A stretch of DNA of 64,000 nt from Helicobacter sp. 12S02634-8 (GCF_002272865.1 NZ_MLAP01000007.1:56435-120434), one strand, 5' to 3'; positions 36,299 to 46,656 are shown, numbered from the stretch's first letter. The notes: generated by a model from the sequence alone, not told the origin. Numbers and translations: made by a program.

Positions 36299-39200
36299 AT
36301 GATTAAAAATTTGTTTGTTATCGGTTCTTTTGTGGGGTTGAGTGTGTTGCTAGCTGATAGCCCAGAGGGTGCAGATCCTAAAAATAGTGTTGAGAATTCT
36401 CAAGACTCTTCAAAGGCAAAGCCCCATTTTACGAGGGACTTCCCTGCGTGCGTGAGTGATGATAGTGTTTGTGCGAGTTTAAATAGCTATGGCTATAGCT
36501 ATTTAATTCCAAGCAGCAAACAAGGGGACAAGGAGGACAAAAAGGCAGGGGGCAGAGAAGTTATTTTTATGAAACCTATTCTCAAAAGCTCTGTAACCAA
36601 TGCATCCAAAGACACATCATCACAAGCTACATTGACAGAGGATAAATTGCCTAAGATTGATTTGAAAAGCTCTGATTTGAGTGATGGATTTTATTACTAC
36701 ACGCTCCCTCCGATCAAAGAGGAGTTTCAAGCAGATACAAAAACAAGCTCTGAAGTCTTGGATCGATTCCTTGATTTAGACAATACAAGAAAAATCACGC
36801 TCATGGGCGACCACATGAGCAAGGGGAGTCAAATTATCGTTGCGCCCCATTCTGACCTAACTTTCCAAGCTACAGGGGAAACGCCCAGTGTGATCTCAGG
36901 TATCCAAGTGGGTATTGGCGCGCCCACATTGCAATCACTCGCAACTGACCTTTCTAACCAATACGGGCAGTATTCTGAATTCCGTTTCACACAAAGCACA
37001 AATATCGGTGAAAAATCTCAAAGAACAAAAGCCGAGCTCACTCGTATCACCTCTGCTAGTGCCAAAACTCTCACGCTAGAGGGCGATATTTACTTGAGTA
37101 ATGGCTCATCTCTTTTGATTGTCAATGAGGGAGAGATCCACTATAGTGCTAAAATGCGCCATACGATCTCTTATCCAAAAAGCTATTTTTATGCAGGGGA
37201 TCAATACAACAAAGGGAGTTTTCGTGCCACAGCCTATCAGCAAAATCCTAGCGATATAACCACTCCCATAGCGCAAGATCTTTTTGTGGGCTTTATCGGG
37301 CATTCGCTTTATAATACAGGCGAGTTATATTTTTCTTCTCCGATGGCAGCAAGCATTGCGCTCAGCAAAGAGGGCGAGGGCTTGCATAATGGTATCCAAG
37401 CAAGCACTATCCAAGCCTCAAAAACTGCAAGCAAGCCTAAAGATTCAAACGAGGCCTTGAATACAGATACAAATCAAGCTGCTGAAGCCACTGAAACTAC
37501 TGAAACTACAAACAAGGTCTTAAGTAGCGCTTTAGCAGATTCAAAGCCTTTAAATGATTCAAAGAATCTTTCAAGTCCCTCTCTGGAGCACACAGCAGCT
37601 AATATCACAAAAGCGCTCAATAATCCATTGGTAGGTAATACGCATTTCACAGACACTCCTAGTTGGCAAGAGGGCAGGATTTCTGTGTATGATTGGGGTT
37701 CTGTGGATATTCAGGGTAATCTCACTAACCACGCAAATGGCACGATTTTGCTTGTTGATGGCGGGTTTTTGAAAGTTAATGGAGATTTTAAAAACTCTGG
37801 GTGGCTACTCAGTGGGGCGATTGACACCAATCGATATGGTTATATGGAAGTTAGTGGCAAGGCGACTTTAGCTGCGAGTGCAAACTATGGGATCATTTCG
37901 CGTCCTGATAGCCCTGTGCTAGGTAATCGCGCTTATCTCCTCCTCCAAGCAAAGGGAGGGATCACACTCGAGGGCGATACAAACAATCCTCCAACACCCC
38001 CTAGCCCTGCTGAAATCTCTAAGACTGCGAGTGTTGATAATCCCTCTACGCCTCTGAGCTCTGCTGAGCTCACTAGCTCTGCGCCCACTGCTCCGGCTGC
38101 ACCCTCAAATCCCTCTGAGTCTTCAAATCCCTCTGAGCTCGCAAGTCCTCCGGCGAGCACTCCTTTGGTGGATTCGAGCAAAACAAGTGAGCTCCAAGGC
38201 AATACCTTAGCAGCGCTCACAATGGCTGCTGTCCCTCCCTCAAGCCCATCTGAAGTGAGTCCATCTGAAACTTCAGAGAAAAACGAAACGCCCAAGCAAA
38301 CACCGCCCCAAACCCCAAGCGCTCCTATCAATATCCCCAAAGACCATATCCATCTATTCACAGCGTCTAAAAAAGATGGAGCGCTCACTGAAGTGAAGGA
38401 AAAATATCTCCAAGATAATCTCACTTTTGAAACACAAACTGACGCGAGCAAGCAAAATCTCTATGTCATCATCAAGCCCTCTGAAAGCTCAAGGGCTAAA
38501 AGTATCGATACACTCATCAAGCAAGCTAATGATGACATCTCTGCTCGAAAAGATCTTTATGAAAAAATCAGCGATCTCCAAGCCAATCGATATGTCCTCT
38601 TAGAACAGATCCAAAAGCTAAAAATCCTTGATGAAAAAGTCCAAGCTTATGAGGCTTCTATCGCACACGCTAGCACTAAGGAGGAAAAAACCAAGCTAGA
38701 ACAAAACCTCCAAGAGCTCAAAACACTTGTTGCAGACATCAAGGCTACGCCCACTTATCAAACTGCCCAACGCTCCATTACCATGGGGAATAATGATAGT
38801 TATGGAATCATGGCACATTATAATTCTAGGGCTTATGATCTCATTGATACGCTATTTAGAGAGTATAAAAACAGAGATATGGACGCAAAAAGTTTCCCTG
38901 AGCTAAGCCCTGAAGAATTCAGCAAGTTCAAAAGCGCATATGAAAGCTTTGCAAAAAAGACCTCTGAAGATGCCCTAGCTGTTATCACAAAATTTCGCGA
39001 TGACAGGACACATTATAAGCCCGGAAGCAGTGAGCTCTATCAAGAAAAGGTCAATGCCTACAACAAGCTTTATAAAGAAGCCCAAGAAGACCTCAAATCT
39101 GTCCAAACGCGCCTAGAAGCAGGCGTGGCTGATAAGATCAAAGAAAGCGAGGGGTATAAGACCATTGAAAGCACTGAAAAAGAAAAAGAAGCATACAAAG

Positions 39201-40846
39201 ACCTCAAAACTTATGATGAAGAGATTAAAAAGTATCAAGCAGCTAAAGAGAAATATAACACATTAGATAATGAATATGGAACAGAAGCATACAACAAAAA
39301 AACAGAAGAAGAAAAAAAGCAGTGGAATACAGACTATGACGCTGCAGAAGAAGCCTATTATGATGCAGTGTCTAAAAAGAACAATTTAGACTATCTCAAA
39401 TCAAATCTGGATTATGCCATCAAAACAGCACAAAAAAAATATCTCGATGAACAAGCCAAAACAGAGCTAGCCAATGCCCCTGAGCTCCAAGCAGCACAAA
39501 AAAAGCTAGTAGAAGCCAAGCTAGCATTTGAGGGCGATGATGACAAGCATATCCCATCAGCTTATGCAAAAGTGCGCGCTGAGCTTGAAGAAAAGCTCAA
39601 GGAATCGGATTTGCAGACATTTCAAGCAATCAATGACCTCCTAGCAGCGATGAAAAAAATCGAAACCTATGATTTTGTCGAAAAAAAGACCCTCACCCAA
39701 AGACAAAGCTCAATTTTAGAGGGGATCCGTAATCTCTCGGATGCCTATGCAGTTTCTATCATCGCGCACGCTTCTGACCCTGAAGTCCTCCAAAAGCTCG
39801 CTTCTGATGTTGATGATAATCTCGAATCTCTTGCCAAGCAGACCCAGCATAATTCTGTGAGTAAAAGCGTGGATTTGATTGCGTCATCTTTGGTGCAAAA
39901 TCGCTTGACAATGCTGAGTAATCCGTTTGCAACACCAGCGACACTGAGCGCTGTGATCCAAAAGCTCTCCAAGCAGCATTTTGCAGCTGATGAAAATATC
40001 CAATCAGACGCCTTCAACGCACTCATAGAGCCTCAAGCTTTCAAAGAAGAGCAAACAATGGCACTCTGGGGGAGTGTCGTAGGGGGTTATGCGCAAGCAG
40101 GGGGGAATTCTGTGATTTATGGTGGTTCTGTGGGGTATGATGCGATGGTTGGCGAGCATTTCATCGCAGGGATTCAAGCGACTTATGCTTATGCGAAAAA
40201 TAAAAGCGATGGTGGGATTTCTAACCACTCTCATAATATCCAAGCAGCGGCGTATTCAAGGTATTTTGCCTATCAAAATGAGCTCGATATCTCACTTTCA
40301 TATAATATCGGCTTTGTCAATCAAAACAGGCAAATGCGTATCCTAGATACTGCTTCAGAGCAAAGCGCAGACTACACTTCCCAGCAAGGCAGAATCGGTG
40401 TGAATTATGGCTATTTATTTGCCATCACTGCCCCTGAAAATCATTTTTATATCAAGCCATTAGTGGGCTTGAGCGGGCTTTATAGCATACAAGGTGCGTA
40501 TGAAGAAACAGGACTCAATATCGGTCAGAAAGGGAGTGATTATTTCAATCTCAATGCCAATGTGGGCTTAGAGTTTAGGAAATATTTCACAGATGGAGGG
40601 TATTTTTATGTAATACCGGGTGTGGAATATCAGGTGCTTAGCACGCAAGATCGTATCGGCTATAGTATCGGAGGGGTAGAGATTATCAATGATCTAGAGA
40701 AAAAGACCAAGCTTTATTACACAGGCTTTGCAGGCGCAGAGTTTAAATTCAGCACAAATACATATGGCTTTGGGTCTTTGGGGGTCAAAATCGCTAACAA
40801 CGAGCAGTATTATAATGGGGCTTTGGGCTTGAAATATAAATTTTAG
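36299..40846 (+). CDS. Large type V autotransporter with coiled-coil passenger
   Basis: A 1515-residue secreted surface protein. A signal peptide (LFVIGSFVGLSVLLADS) is followed by a passenger with beta-helix-like segments (SVDIQGNLTNHANGTILLVDGG), a Ser/Pro/Thr-rich stretch at about 560-680, a long charged helical region at about 727-1200 (Glu/Lys-rich, with heptad-like spacing) and a C-terminal autotransporter barrel from about 1253 (ALWGSVVGGYAQAGG) that ends in the aromatic KYKF. AGGA precedes the ATG. The length is near the 1519 residues I recall for the Hsr surface-ring protein of H. mustelae, but I cannot test relatedness. It lies just after the tad locus with a similar Fur-like element. 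Probably a surface or adhesion protein. Confidence 0.88.
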   Translation: MIKNLFVIGSFVGLSVLLADSPEGADPKNSVENSQDSSKAKPHFTRDFPACVSDDSVCASLNSYGYSYLIPSSKQGDKEDKKAGGREVIFMKPILKSSVTNASKDTSSQATLTEDKLPKIDLKSSDLSDGFYYYTLPPIKEEFQADTKTSSEVLDRFLDLDNTRKITLMGDHMSKGSQIIVAPHSDLTFQATGETPSVISGIQVGIGAPTLQSLATDLSNQYGQYSEFRFTQSTNIGEKSQRTKAELTRITSASAKTLTLEGDIYLSNGSSLLIVNEGEIHYSAKMRHTISYPKSYFYAGDQYNKGSFRATAYQQNPSDITTPIAQDLFVGFIGHSLYNTGELYFSSPMAASIALSKEGEGLHNGIQASTIQASKTASKPKDSNEALNTDTNQAAEATETTETTNKVLSSALADSKPLNDSKNLSSPSLEHTAANITKALNNPLVGNTHFTDTPSWQEGRISVYDWGSVDIQGNLTNHANGTILLVDGGFLKVNGDFKNSGWLLSGAIDTNRYGYMEVSGKATLAASANYGIISRPDSPVLGNRAYLLLQAKGGITLEGDTNNPPTPPSPAEISKTASVDNPSTPLSSAELTSSAPTAPAAPSNPSESSNPSELASPPASTPLVDSSKTSELQGNTLAALTMAAVPPSSPSEVSPSETSEKNETPKQTPPQTPSAPINIPKDHIHLFTASKKDGALTEVKEKYLQDNLTFETQTDASKQNLYVIIKPSESSRAKSIDTLIKQANDDISARKDLYEKISDLQANRYVLLEQIQKLKILDEKVQAYEASIAHASTKEEKTKLEQNLQELKTLVADIKATPTYQTAQRSITMGNNDSYGIMAHYNSRAYDLIDTLFREYKNRDMDAKSFPELSPEEFSKFKSAYESFAKKTSEDALAVITKFRDDRTHYKPGSSELYQEKVNAYNKLYKEAQEDLKSVQTRLEAGVADKIKESEGYKTIESTEKEKEAYKDLKTYDEEIKKYQAAKEKYNTLDNEYGTEAYNKKTEEEKKQWNTDYDAAEEAYYDAVSKKNNLDYLKSNLDYAIKTAQKKYLDEQAKTELANAPELQAAQKKLVEAKLAFEGDDDKHIPSAYAKVRAELEEKLKESDLQTFQAINDLLAAMKKIETYDFVEKKTLTQRQSSILEGIRNLSDAYAVSIIAHASDPEVLQKLASDVDDNLESLAKQTQHNSVSKSVDLIASSLVQNRLTMLSNPFATPATLSAVIQKLSKQHFAADENIQSDAFNALIEPQAFKEEQTMALWGSVVGGYAQAGGNSVIYGGSVGYDAMVGEHFIAGIQATYAYAKNKSDGGISNHSHNIQAAAYSRYFAYQNELDISLSYNIGFVNQNRQMRILDTASEQSADYTSQQGRIGVNYGYLFAITAPENHFYIKPLVGLSGLYSIQGAYEETGLNIGQKGSDYFNLNANVGLEFRKYFTDGGYFYVIPGVEYQVLSTQDRIGYSIGGVEIINDLEKKTKLYYTGFAGAEFKFSTNTYGFGSLGVKIANNEQYYNGALGLKYKF

Positions 40847-40894
40847 CTAAGCTTAACCAAGTCTTAGCAATGGCTATGGTTGGATTTTAGACCA

Positions 40895-41213
40895 CACTTG
40901 AGGGCTTAAAAAAGCTCAAAAAAGGGGCTCAAAAGGGATTAAAGAGGGCTCAAAAAGTAGGGGGCTTTAGGAGAGATCAGAGAGTGTGGCTAGAGATTTT
41001 GCGTGTGTGGAGTATGGAGTGTGGAGTGCAAAAGGAGCTAATGGGGGAGGGGCTAAAGAGGGATAAATGGGGGGGGCTAAAAGATTAGGGCTATCAGAAA
41101 ATAGCTCTATCAGAAAAAGCCAAGGCCAAAGAATAGCATAAAAATAGACCAAAGCTAAAAAATAGCCTAAGGTTTAAAGATGGGTCTGCTAGAAAGATAG
41201 CCTAAGCAATAGC
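40895..41213. repeat. Degenerate purine-rich repeat region
   Basis: This intergenic stretch between the autotransporter and ruvA consists of imperfect repeats: GGGCTCAAAA-type units (about 40901-40970), GGGGCTAAA-type units (about 41044-41082) including a run of eight G at 41069-41076, CTATCAGAAAA twice (about 41091-41115), and ATAGCCTAA-type units (about 41160-41218). No credible ORF or RNA gene is seen. Confidence 0.6.
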
Positions 41214-41792
41214 CTAACGGAGTTGCTTGAGTGCTTCTTTGATGATTTCTTGTGTGTTGGTGTGGGGGATTGATTTGAGGACTTTGGATATTTCTGTGCT
41301 CTTAAATCCCAAGCTCTCTAAGGCCATGAACGCTTCATTGCGTTCATCGGGCTTTTGTGGCTCTTTGGGGGTGATGAGCTCTGAGAAGAAGCCTGCGAGA
41401 TCGACCATGATTTTGCCTGCGCCTTTAGCCCCGATACCAGGGACTCTTTGGAGGGCTTTGATGTCTTTGTCTTGAATAATGAGCCCAAAGGTTTTGGGCG
41501 TGTAGGTTGAGAGGATTGCAAGCGCGACTTTAGGGCCTACGCCATTGATTTTGATGAGGCGCTCAAAAGTGATTTTTTCGATTTCTTGCGCAAAGCCAAA
41601 GAGCAAATGCGCGTCTTCTCTGATGATTTGTGTGATAAAGAGCTTGACTTTTTGCTCTTTTTGTTCCTTTTTTTCATTGAGGGCATAGCTTGTGTTTGTA
41701 GAGATATGGATACCATAGATTATACCACCGATTTCAAGCTCTGCAAAAGTGGGCTCTAATCGATAAAGATTGCCAATCATACCTGTAATCAT
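41214..41792 (-). CDS. ruvA: Holliday junction branch migration protein RuvA
   Basis: A 192-residue DNA-binding subunit of the RuvAB branch-migration complex. It starts MITGMIGNLYRLEP (OB-fold domain I), has the helix-hairpin-helix region LIKINGVGPKVALAIL and RVPGIGAKGAGKIMVDL, and a C-terminal domain III (EAFMALESLGFKSTEISKVLKSI) that contacts RuvB. It lies 8 bp after the DUF342 gene on the same strand, the H. pylori order. Confidence 0.95.
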   Translation of the reverse strand: MITGMIGNLYRLEPTFAELEIGGIIYGIHISTNTSYALNEKKEQKEQKVKLFITQIIREDAHLLFGFAQEIEKITFERLIKINGVGPKVALAILSTYTPKTFGLIIQDKDIKALQRVPGIGAKGAGKIMVDLAGFFSELITPKEPQKPDERNEAFMALESLGFKSTEISKVLKSIPHTNTQEIIKEALKQLR

Positions 41793-41800
41793 TGAATTCC

Positions 41801-43615
41801 TTAGTGGGTTTTTATCATTTTTCTTTTCAAGGGATCGATACGAATATCGATATTTTCTCCATCAGCTAAAATCAGTATTTCATCATTGGGCTTGGGGTAG
41901 TCTTGATGGTAGATGACTTCATTTTCAAATCGCCACTCTGATTTGGCTAAGATCCTAGCTCCTAATGTTTCGTTTTCTATCTCTAATAGACTTGCGTTGA
42001 GGTCTTTGATATTGTTTTGAAATCCTATCAATTCTCTTTTGAGGACTTTTAGCTTTTTGATGTGTGCGATAAACTGATCATAAGTCCTTTTGATATCGTT
42101 TTCAGCGAGCATTGCAATTTGTGTGGTCTTATCAGCTGATTTGATTTTATCGATGATGGGCTTGTTTTTTTTAGCTTTGGTGACAAAAAGCTGGTATTCT
42201 TGGGCGATGGTGTGCATTTTGGATTTGAGTAGAGCGATTTTTTTGTGGATAAATTCCATCACTTGCTTGGTCTTGATATCTGCCCCTGATGAGATGACAA
42301 ACCGATTCTCACCCCCTTGGATTTCTTGGAGTTCGCATTCTTGACTGAAATGGAGTTTGTTGTTGGACTTGAGCGTTTTGATAGCGATTTTTTTTGCATA
42401 GATAGTCGCACCACTGGCAACTTCGATAGAACAATCACTTGCTTGGATAAAGCCTGTGTCAAGATTTCTGACAGAAAAATGCTCGCCTAAAAATCGCCCC
42501 TTGTGTGTGGTGACCTTAGCTTCTTGGGCTTTGATGGTGGTGCTTTGATGGGTTTGCCCTTGGATCGAGATTTCTTGTGCGCTCAATGTGACATTTTCGC
42601 CCACGCTCCCGATAATTTGGATTTTGCTTGCTTCTAAGATCATATTGCTGCCTACAGCGTCGCTGAATTCATCTTCAGACTTGATCACTAATGTGATCCC
42701 GCTTTCTACCCCGCCAAGGAGCATAGGAGCATTGGTAGTTTTCATTGAGGTGAATTCATAATCGGTGTTGAAAATAATCGTGTCATTTTCGATTTTGACA
42801 TAGCCATTGATGAGGGATTTGAATACGATTTTTTCGCTAGTTTCTTCTCTTTGAATAAAGTTTTTGTTATAGCTCAAAGGGGGCATTTGATCGATGTCTT
42901 TGATATCGATTTTGATATAAAGACCTTTGAGATTGCGGCCATTTTTGCCTTTGATGGGTTTGATATATTCAGCGATGGATACATCAGGGCTTGTGCCAAA
43001 AAGAGAGTTTTTTGGGGCTTTTGTCCCCTTGTCTTTTTCCCACGCATTTTTGAGGAGGAAGCGAAATTCTGATGGCGTGTGCGGGATAAAATCAGGGGCT
43101 GTTTTGAGGAGCAGTTTTTGGGGTTGGGCGCCTTGGGCTTGGAAGTTTTTGAGTGCGGCTTTGAGATTTTCGCGTTGTTCATATTGCTGTCTGAATATGA
43201 CTTTGTTTTGTGCCATCAAAGAATCGATCACGCTAAAAATCTCTTCAAAAAACTGATCGTCATTGATGATGATAAAATGTTCATCAAAGACTAAATAAAG
43301 CTTGTCCGCTTGGGGCGTGAGCTCGAGTTTGAGTTTGTAGTCCTTGGTTTTGGGGTAGATTCTGATGTCATAGGTTTGCAGCAGGCTAAAATTATCTTTG
43401 ATATAAAAATCATCTTTTTCAAATTGGGCGAGCGCGTTCCCTGATAGGGGCTGATAGCCATCTTTTTCATTGGTTTTAATGAGCGTTTGGAAATTCAACA
43501 CATCAAACCAGAGGTAGTCTTGATGGATTTTAGAGGCAAGTGAAAACTTTTGGAGTTCCTTATTGACATCTTCACAATTTCTGATGACTTGCGGGATAAA
43601 GCTTGGGGCTTCCAT
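41801..43615 (-). CDS. FapA/DUF342 family protein
   Basis: A 604-residue cytoplasmic protein of the DUF342 (FapA) family. It contains the SPDVSIAEYIKPIKGKNGRNLKGLYI segment, a repeat-rich beta region (about residues 270-430, with QIIGSVGENVTLSAQEISIQGQ) and a C-terminal coiled coil (about 440-540). Family members in Vibrio affect polar envelope functions; the role in Helicobacter is unknown. Synteny ruvA-DUF342-murJ-cysS is shared with H. pylori. Start ATG 43615 with AGGA upstream. Divergent from murJ. Confidence 0.88.
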   Translation of the reverse strand: MEAPSFIPQVIRNCEDVNKELQKFSLASKIHQDYLWFDVLNFQTLIKTNEKDGYQPLSGNALAQFEKDDFYIKDNFSLLQTYDIRIYPKTKDYKLKLELTPQADKLYLVFDEHFIIINDDQFFEEIFSVIDSLMAQNKVIFRQQYEQRENLKAALKNFQAQGAQPQKLLLKTAPDFIPHTPSEFRFLLKNAWEKDKGTKAPKNSLFGTSPDVSIAEYIKPIKGKNGRNLKGLYIKIDIKDIDQMPPLSYNKNFIQREETSEKIVFKSLINGYVKIENDTIIFNTDYEFTSMKTTNAPMLLGGVESGITLVIKSEDEFSDAVGSNMILEASKIQIIGSVGENVTLSAQEISIQGQTHQSTTIKAQEAKVTTHKGRFLGEHFSVRNLDTGFIQASDCSIEVASGATIYAKKIAIKTLKSNNKLHFSQECELQEIQGGENRFVISSGADIKTKQVMEFIHKKIALLKSKMHTIAQEYQLFVTKAKKNKPIIDKIKSADKTTQIAMLAENDIKRTYDQFIAHIKKLKVLKRELIGFQNNIKDLNASLLEIENETLGARILAKSEWRFENEVIYHQDYPKPNDEILILADGENIDIRIDPLKRKMIKTH

Positions 43616-43700
43616 ACATTTTCCTAGTGTCTAGTTATTTGGTAGAATACTTGCTTGATTCTACAATAATTATGCTGTAATGATTATTTTACAATATGTT

Positions 43701-43706
43701 TATAAT
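43701..43706 (+). promoter_or_regulatory. -10 element of murJ promoter
   Basis: TATAAT lies 42 bases upstream of the TTG start of murJ, in the 133-bp gap with the divergent DUF342 gene. Confidence 0.45.
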
Positions 43707-43748
43707 ATTTATTGGGTATTGCATTGATTTATCACCAAAGGAAGCAGT

Positions 43749-45188
43749 TTGTTGAAAAAAGCGTTTTTGACTAATAGCAGTGGGATCATGTGTTCGAGAG
43801 TTTTTGGATTTTTGCGCGATCTTTATACAGCCCATATACTTGGGGCAGGTATGTATAGTGATATTTTTTTTATCGCTTTTAAATTCCCTAATTTATTCAG
43901 GCGTATATTTGGTGAAGGGGCTTTTGCACAGAGTTTTTTGCCTAGTTTTATTTCCAGCCAGAAAAAAGGGGCTTTTGCCTTGAGCGTGTTGGGTATATTT
44001 GCTTGTGTGCTGCTTGTTTTGGGGCTTTTGGTATGGGCGTTTTCAGAGGAGGTCACTCAACTTTTGGCCTTTGGTTTTGATAGAGAGTTGATTGCTTTAG
44101 CCCAGCCAATTGTAGTGATTAATTTTTGGTATTTAGAGCTCGTGTTTATCGTGACATTTTTGAGCACACTTTTGCAATACAAGCATAGCTTTTGGGTAGG
44201 GGCATACAACACAGCCTTGCTGAATATCTGTATGATAGGGGCGTTGTATATAGGCAGAGATAGGGACTTGTTACAAATTGTGTATTTTTTGAGTTATGGG
44301 GTTTTGTGCGGCGGGGTTGCGCAGATTTTGATACATATTTATCCTCTGTATCGCTGGGGGTTTTTTAAGCTTTTTTGCGTGGGATTTGGGCACCTCAAAA
44401 GACTGCTTTCTCCCTCAAGCGCGCCCATACATTTACGCAAACAGACCCAAAATGATTTGAAATCTTTTTTCAAGCAGTTTTTTCCCGCTGTTTTAGGCAG
44501 CTCTACAGCACAGATTGCTTCATTTATCGACACAATGCTTGCTTCGTTTTTAGCCAGTGGGAGCATTTCATATTTGTATTATGCCAATCGCATATTCCAG
44601 CTCCCCTTAGCTTTGTTTGCGATTGCGATTGCAACTGCGTTATTTCCGATGGTCGCTAAAGCTATCAAAAACGCTCAGACCCATCAAGCCCTCAAGAGTA
44701 TGAAAAAATCTTTCTGGTTTTTGTTTGTCATGCTTTGGGGTTGCTTGATTGGGGGGATAATGCTTAAAAATGAGATCATATGGCTTTTGTTTGAAGGGGG
44801 GAGTTTCCATCGGAGCGATACGCTCATGACAGCCAATGTCTTTGCAATGTATATGATTGGATTGCTCCCCTTTGGGCTATCACGGATTTTTTCTCTATGG
44901 CTGTATGCGCACAAACTCCAAGGTAAGGCAGCTAAAATTTCAGCGATTTCTCTTGTCTTTGGGGTGGTGTGTTCTTTGGCGTTGATGTGGGATTTTGGGG
45001 CTGTGGGGTTAGCGATTGCTTCGAGTTTGAGCGGGGTCATGCTTTTTGTGTTGAGTGTGCGGGAGTTTGGGCTAAGGAAGTTTTGGGGTATAATGGCTTT
45101 TCCAAAAGGCTGGCTGGCACTGCTTGTTCTTGGCGTGGCTGAAGTGGTGGTGTTGGGAGGGTTTTTGCATTTTTTTCATATTGCTTGA
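43749..45188 (+). CDS. murJ: Lipid II flippase MurJ
   Basis: A 479-residue inner-membrane protein that moves lipid II for peptidoglycan synthesis. It shows about 14 hydrophobic helices and the N-terminal signatures SRVFGFLRDLYTAHILG and FKFPNLFRRIFGEGAFAQSFLPSF. Start is TTG (43749, or the next TTG) after AAAGGAAG. It is followed after 34 bp by cysS. Confidence 0.94.
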   Translation: MLKKAFLTNSSGIMCSRVFGFLRDLYTAHILGAGMYSDIFFIAFKFPNLFRRIFGEGAFAQSFLPSFISSQKKGAFALSVLGIFACVLLVLGLLVWAFSEEVTQLLAFGFDRELIALAQPIVVINFWYLELVFIVTFLSTLLQYKHSFWVGAYNTALLNICMIGALYIGRDRDLLQIVYFLSYGVLCGGVAQILIHIYPLYRWGFFKLFCVGFGHLKRLLSPSSAPIHLRKQTQNDLKSFFKQFFPAVLGSSTAQIASFIDTMLASFLASGSISYLYYANRIFQLPLALFAIAIATALFPMVAKAIKNAQTHQALKSMKKSFWFLFVMLWGCLIGGIMLKNEIIWLLFEGGSFHRSDTLMTANVFAMYMIGLLPFGLSRIFSLWLYAHKLQGKAAKISAISLVFGVVCSLALMWDFGAVGLAIASSLSGVMLFVLSVREFGLRKFWGIMAFPKGWLALLVLGVAEVVVLGGFLHFFHIA

Positions 45189-45222
45189 GTCACAAGTTGC
45201 TTGAATATCAAAAAGGTTGGTA

Positions 45223-46635
45223 ATGAAAATCTATGACACCAGAGAAAAACAAAAAGTCGATTTTATCCCCATCACGCCCAATGCTGTGCGGATTTATGTC
45301 TGCGGCCCCACGGTTTATGATGATGCCCATTTAGGGCACGCTAGAAGTTCGATAGTCTTTGACTTGCTCGCTCGCACACTAGAGTTATTGGGCTATCAGG
45401 TCACTTGTGTCAAAAATTTCACAGATATTGATGATAAAATCATTAAAAAAGCCCACCAAACTCAAATGAGTATCCAAGCATTGAGTGCGCATTATATCGA
45501 GTCCTATCTTGCTGATATGCAAGCCTTGCTTGTGCATAGGCCACACGCAGAGCCTAAGGCCACAGAAAATATCCCTGCGATGGTAGCAATCATCACAAAG
45601 CTTTTAGAAAAGGGCTTTGCTTATAAAACCTCTCAAGGAGATATTTATCTTGATACCACCAAAGATAAATCTTATGGCACAATCAGCCACCGAGGGAGCG
45701 ATGATGAGGGCAGTATCAGCCGTGTGCAAGAAAATGAAGAAAAAAGAAACGAAAAAGACTTTGTTTTATGGAAAGCTTATAAAGGCGATGGAGATATTGG
45801 CTATGAAAGCCCATTAGGGCTAGGGCGCCCAGGGTGGCATATCGAATGTTCGGCCATGATAGAAAAAAATCTGGCCTATACAGACAAGCCCTATCAGATC
45901 GATATACACGGGGGTGGGGCAGACCTTATCTTCCCCCACCACGAAAACGAAGCCTCCCAAACGCGCTGCGCGATGGGTCAAGAGATCGCTAAGTATTGGA
46001 TGCATAATGGTTTTGTCAATATCGATGGTGAAAAGATGAGTAAAAGCTTGGGTAATAGTTTTTTTGTCAAAGACGCTTTGAGGGCTTATGATGGAGAGAT
46101 TTTGCGTAATTATCTTTTAGGGACACATTATCGAGCGATTTTACATTTCAATGAAGCAGATTTGCTTGTGAGCAAAAAGCGCCTTGATAAGCTTTATCGA
46201 CTCAAAAAACGAGTTGGGGACAGCACAGGCACACCAGAAGCTAGCTTTTGTGCAGCAATGCTTGAGGCGATGGGCGATGATCTGAATATTTCTAAGGCTT
46301 TGAGTGTGCTAGAAGAAATGATTAGCCATTGCAATGAAAGGCTTGATAAGACCAAAGACAAATCTGCACTCAAAGCCATCAAAGAGAGCATAAAAGGGAA
46401 TCTTGATTTCATCGAGCAGCTTTTGGGTATCGGGGGCAAAGAAGCGAGTGCATATTTCCAGCTAGGGGTCAGTCAGGAGCAAAAAGCTTGGATAGAATCA
46501 CAAATCCTCCAACGAACGCAAGCAAAGCAAAACAAAGATTTTGCCCGAAGCGATGCGATCAGAGAGGAACTGATGGATATAGGGATTGCCCTAATGGATA
46601 CACCCTCTGGCTGTGTATGGGAAAAAATCAACTAA
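45223..46635 (+). CDS. cysS: Cysteinyl-tRNA synthetase
   Basis: Class I aminoacyl-tRNA synthetase (470 residues). Zinc and ATP-binding motifs are clear: CGPTVYDDAHLGHARS, GWHIECSAM, HGGGADLIFPHHENE and the KMSKSLGN loop. Start is the ATG at 45223 with AAAAGG six bases upstream. It ends the murJ-cysS group. Confidence 0.97.
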   Translation: MKIYDTREKQKVDFIPITPNAVRIYVCGPTVYDDAHLGHARSSIVFDLLARTLELLGYQVTCVKNFTDIDDKIIKKAHQTQMSIQALSAHYIESYLADMQALLVHRPHAEPKATENIPAMVAIITKLLEKGFAYKTSQGDIYLDTTKDKSYGTISHRGSDDEGSISRVQENEEKRNEKDFVLWKAYKGDGDIGYESPLGLGRPGWHIECSAMIEKNLAYTDKPYQIDIHGGGADLIFPHHENEASQTRCAMGQEIAKYWMHNGFVNIDGEKMSKSLGNSFFVKDALRAYDGEILRNYLLGTHYRAILHFNEADLLVSKKRLDKLYRLKKRVGDSTGTPEASFCAAMLEAMGDDLNISKALSVLEEMISHCNERLDKTKDKSALKAIKESIKGNLDFIEQLLGIGGKEASAYFQLGVSQEQKAWIESQILQRTQAKQNKDFARSDAIREELMDIGIALMDTPSGCVWEKIN

Positions 46636-46656
46636 TGGGCTTGGGCTAAAATGTGC

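Noticed and set aside
37933..38451. Minus-strand open frame of 172 residues within the autotransporter
   Set aside because: It is antisense to the Ser/Pro-rich linker, where biased codons leave long open frames on the other strand; no motif or start signal supports it.
40967..41152. Minus-strand open frame of 61 residues between the autotransporter and ruvA
   Set aside because: The composition follows the repeat units in the DNA, and it has no ribosome site.
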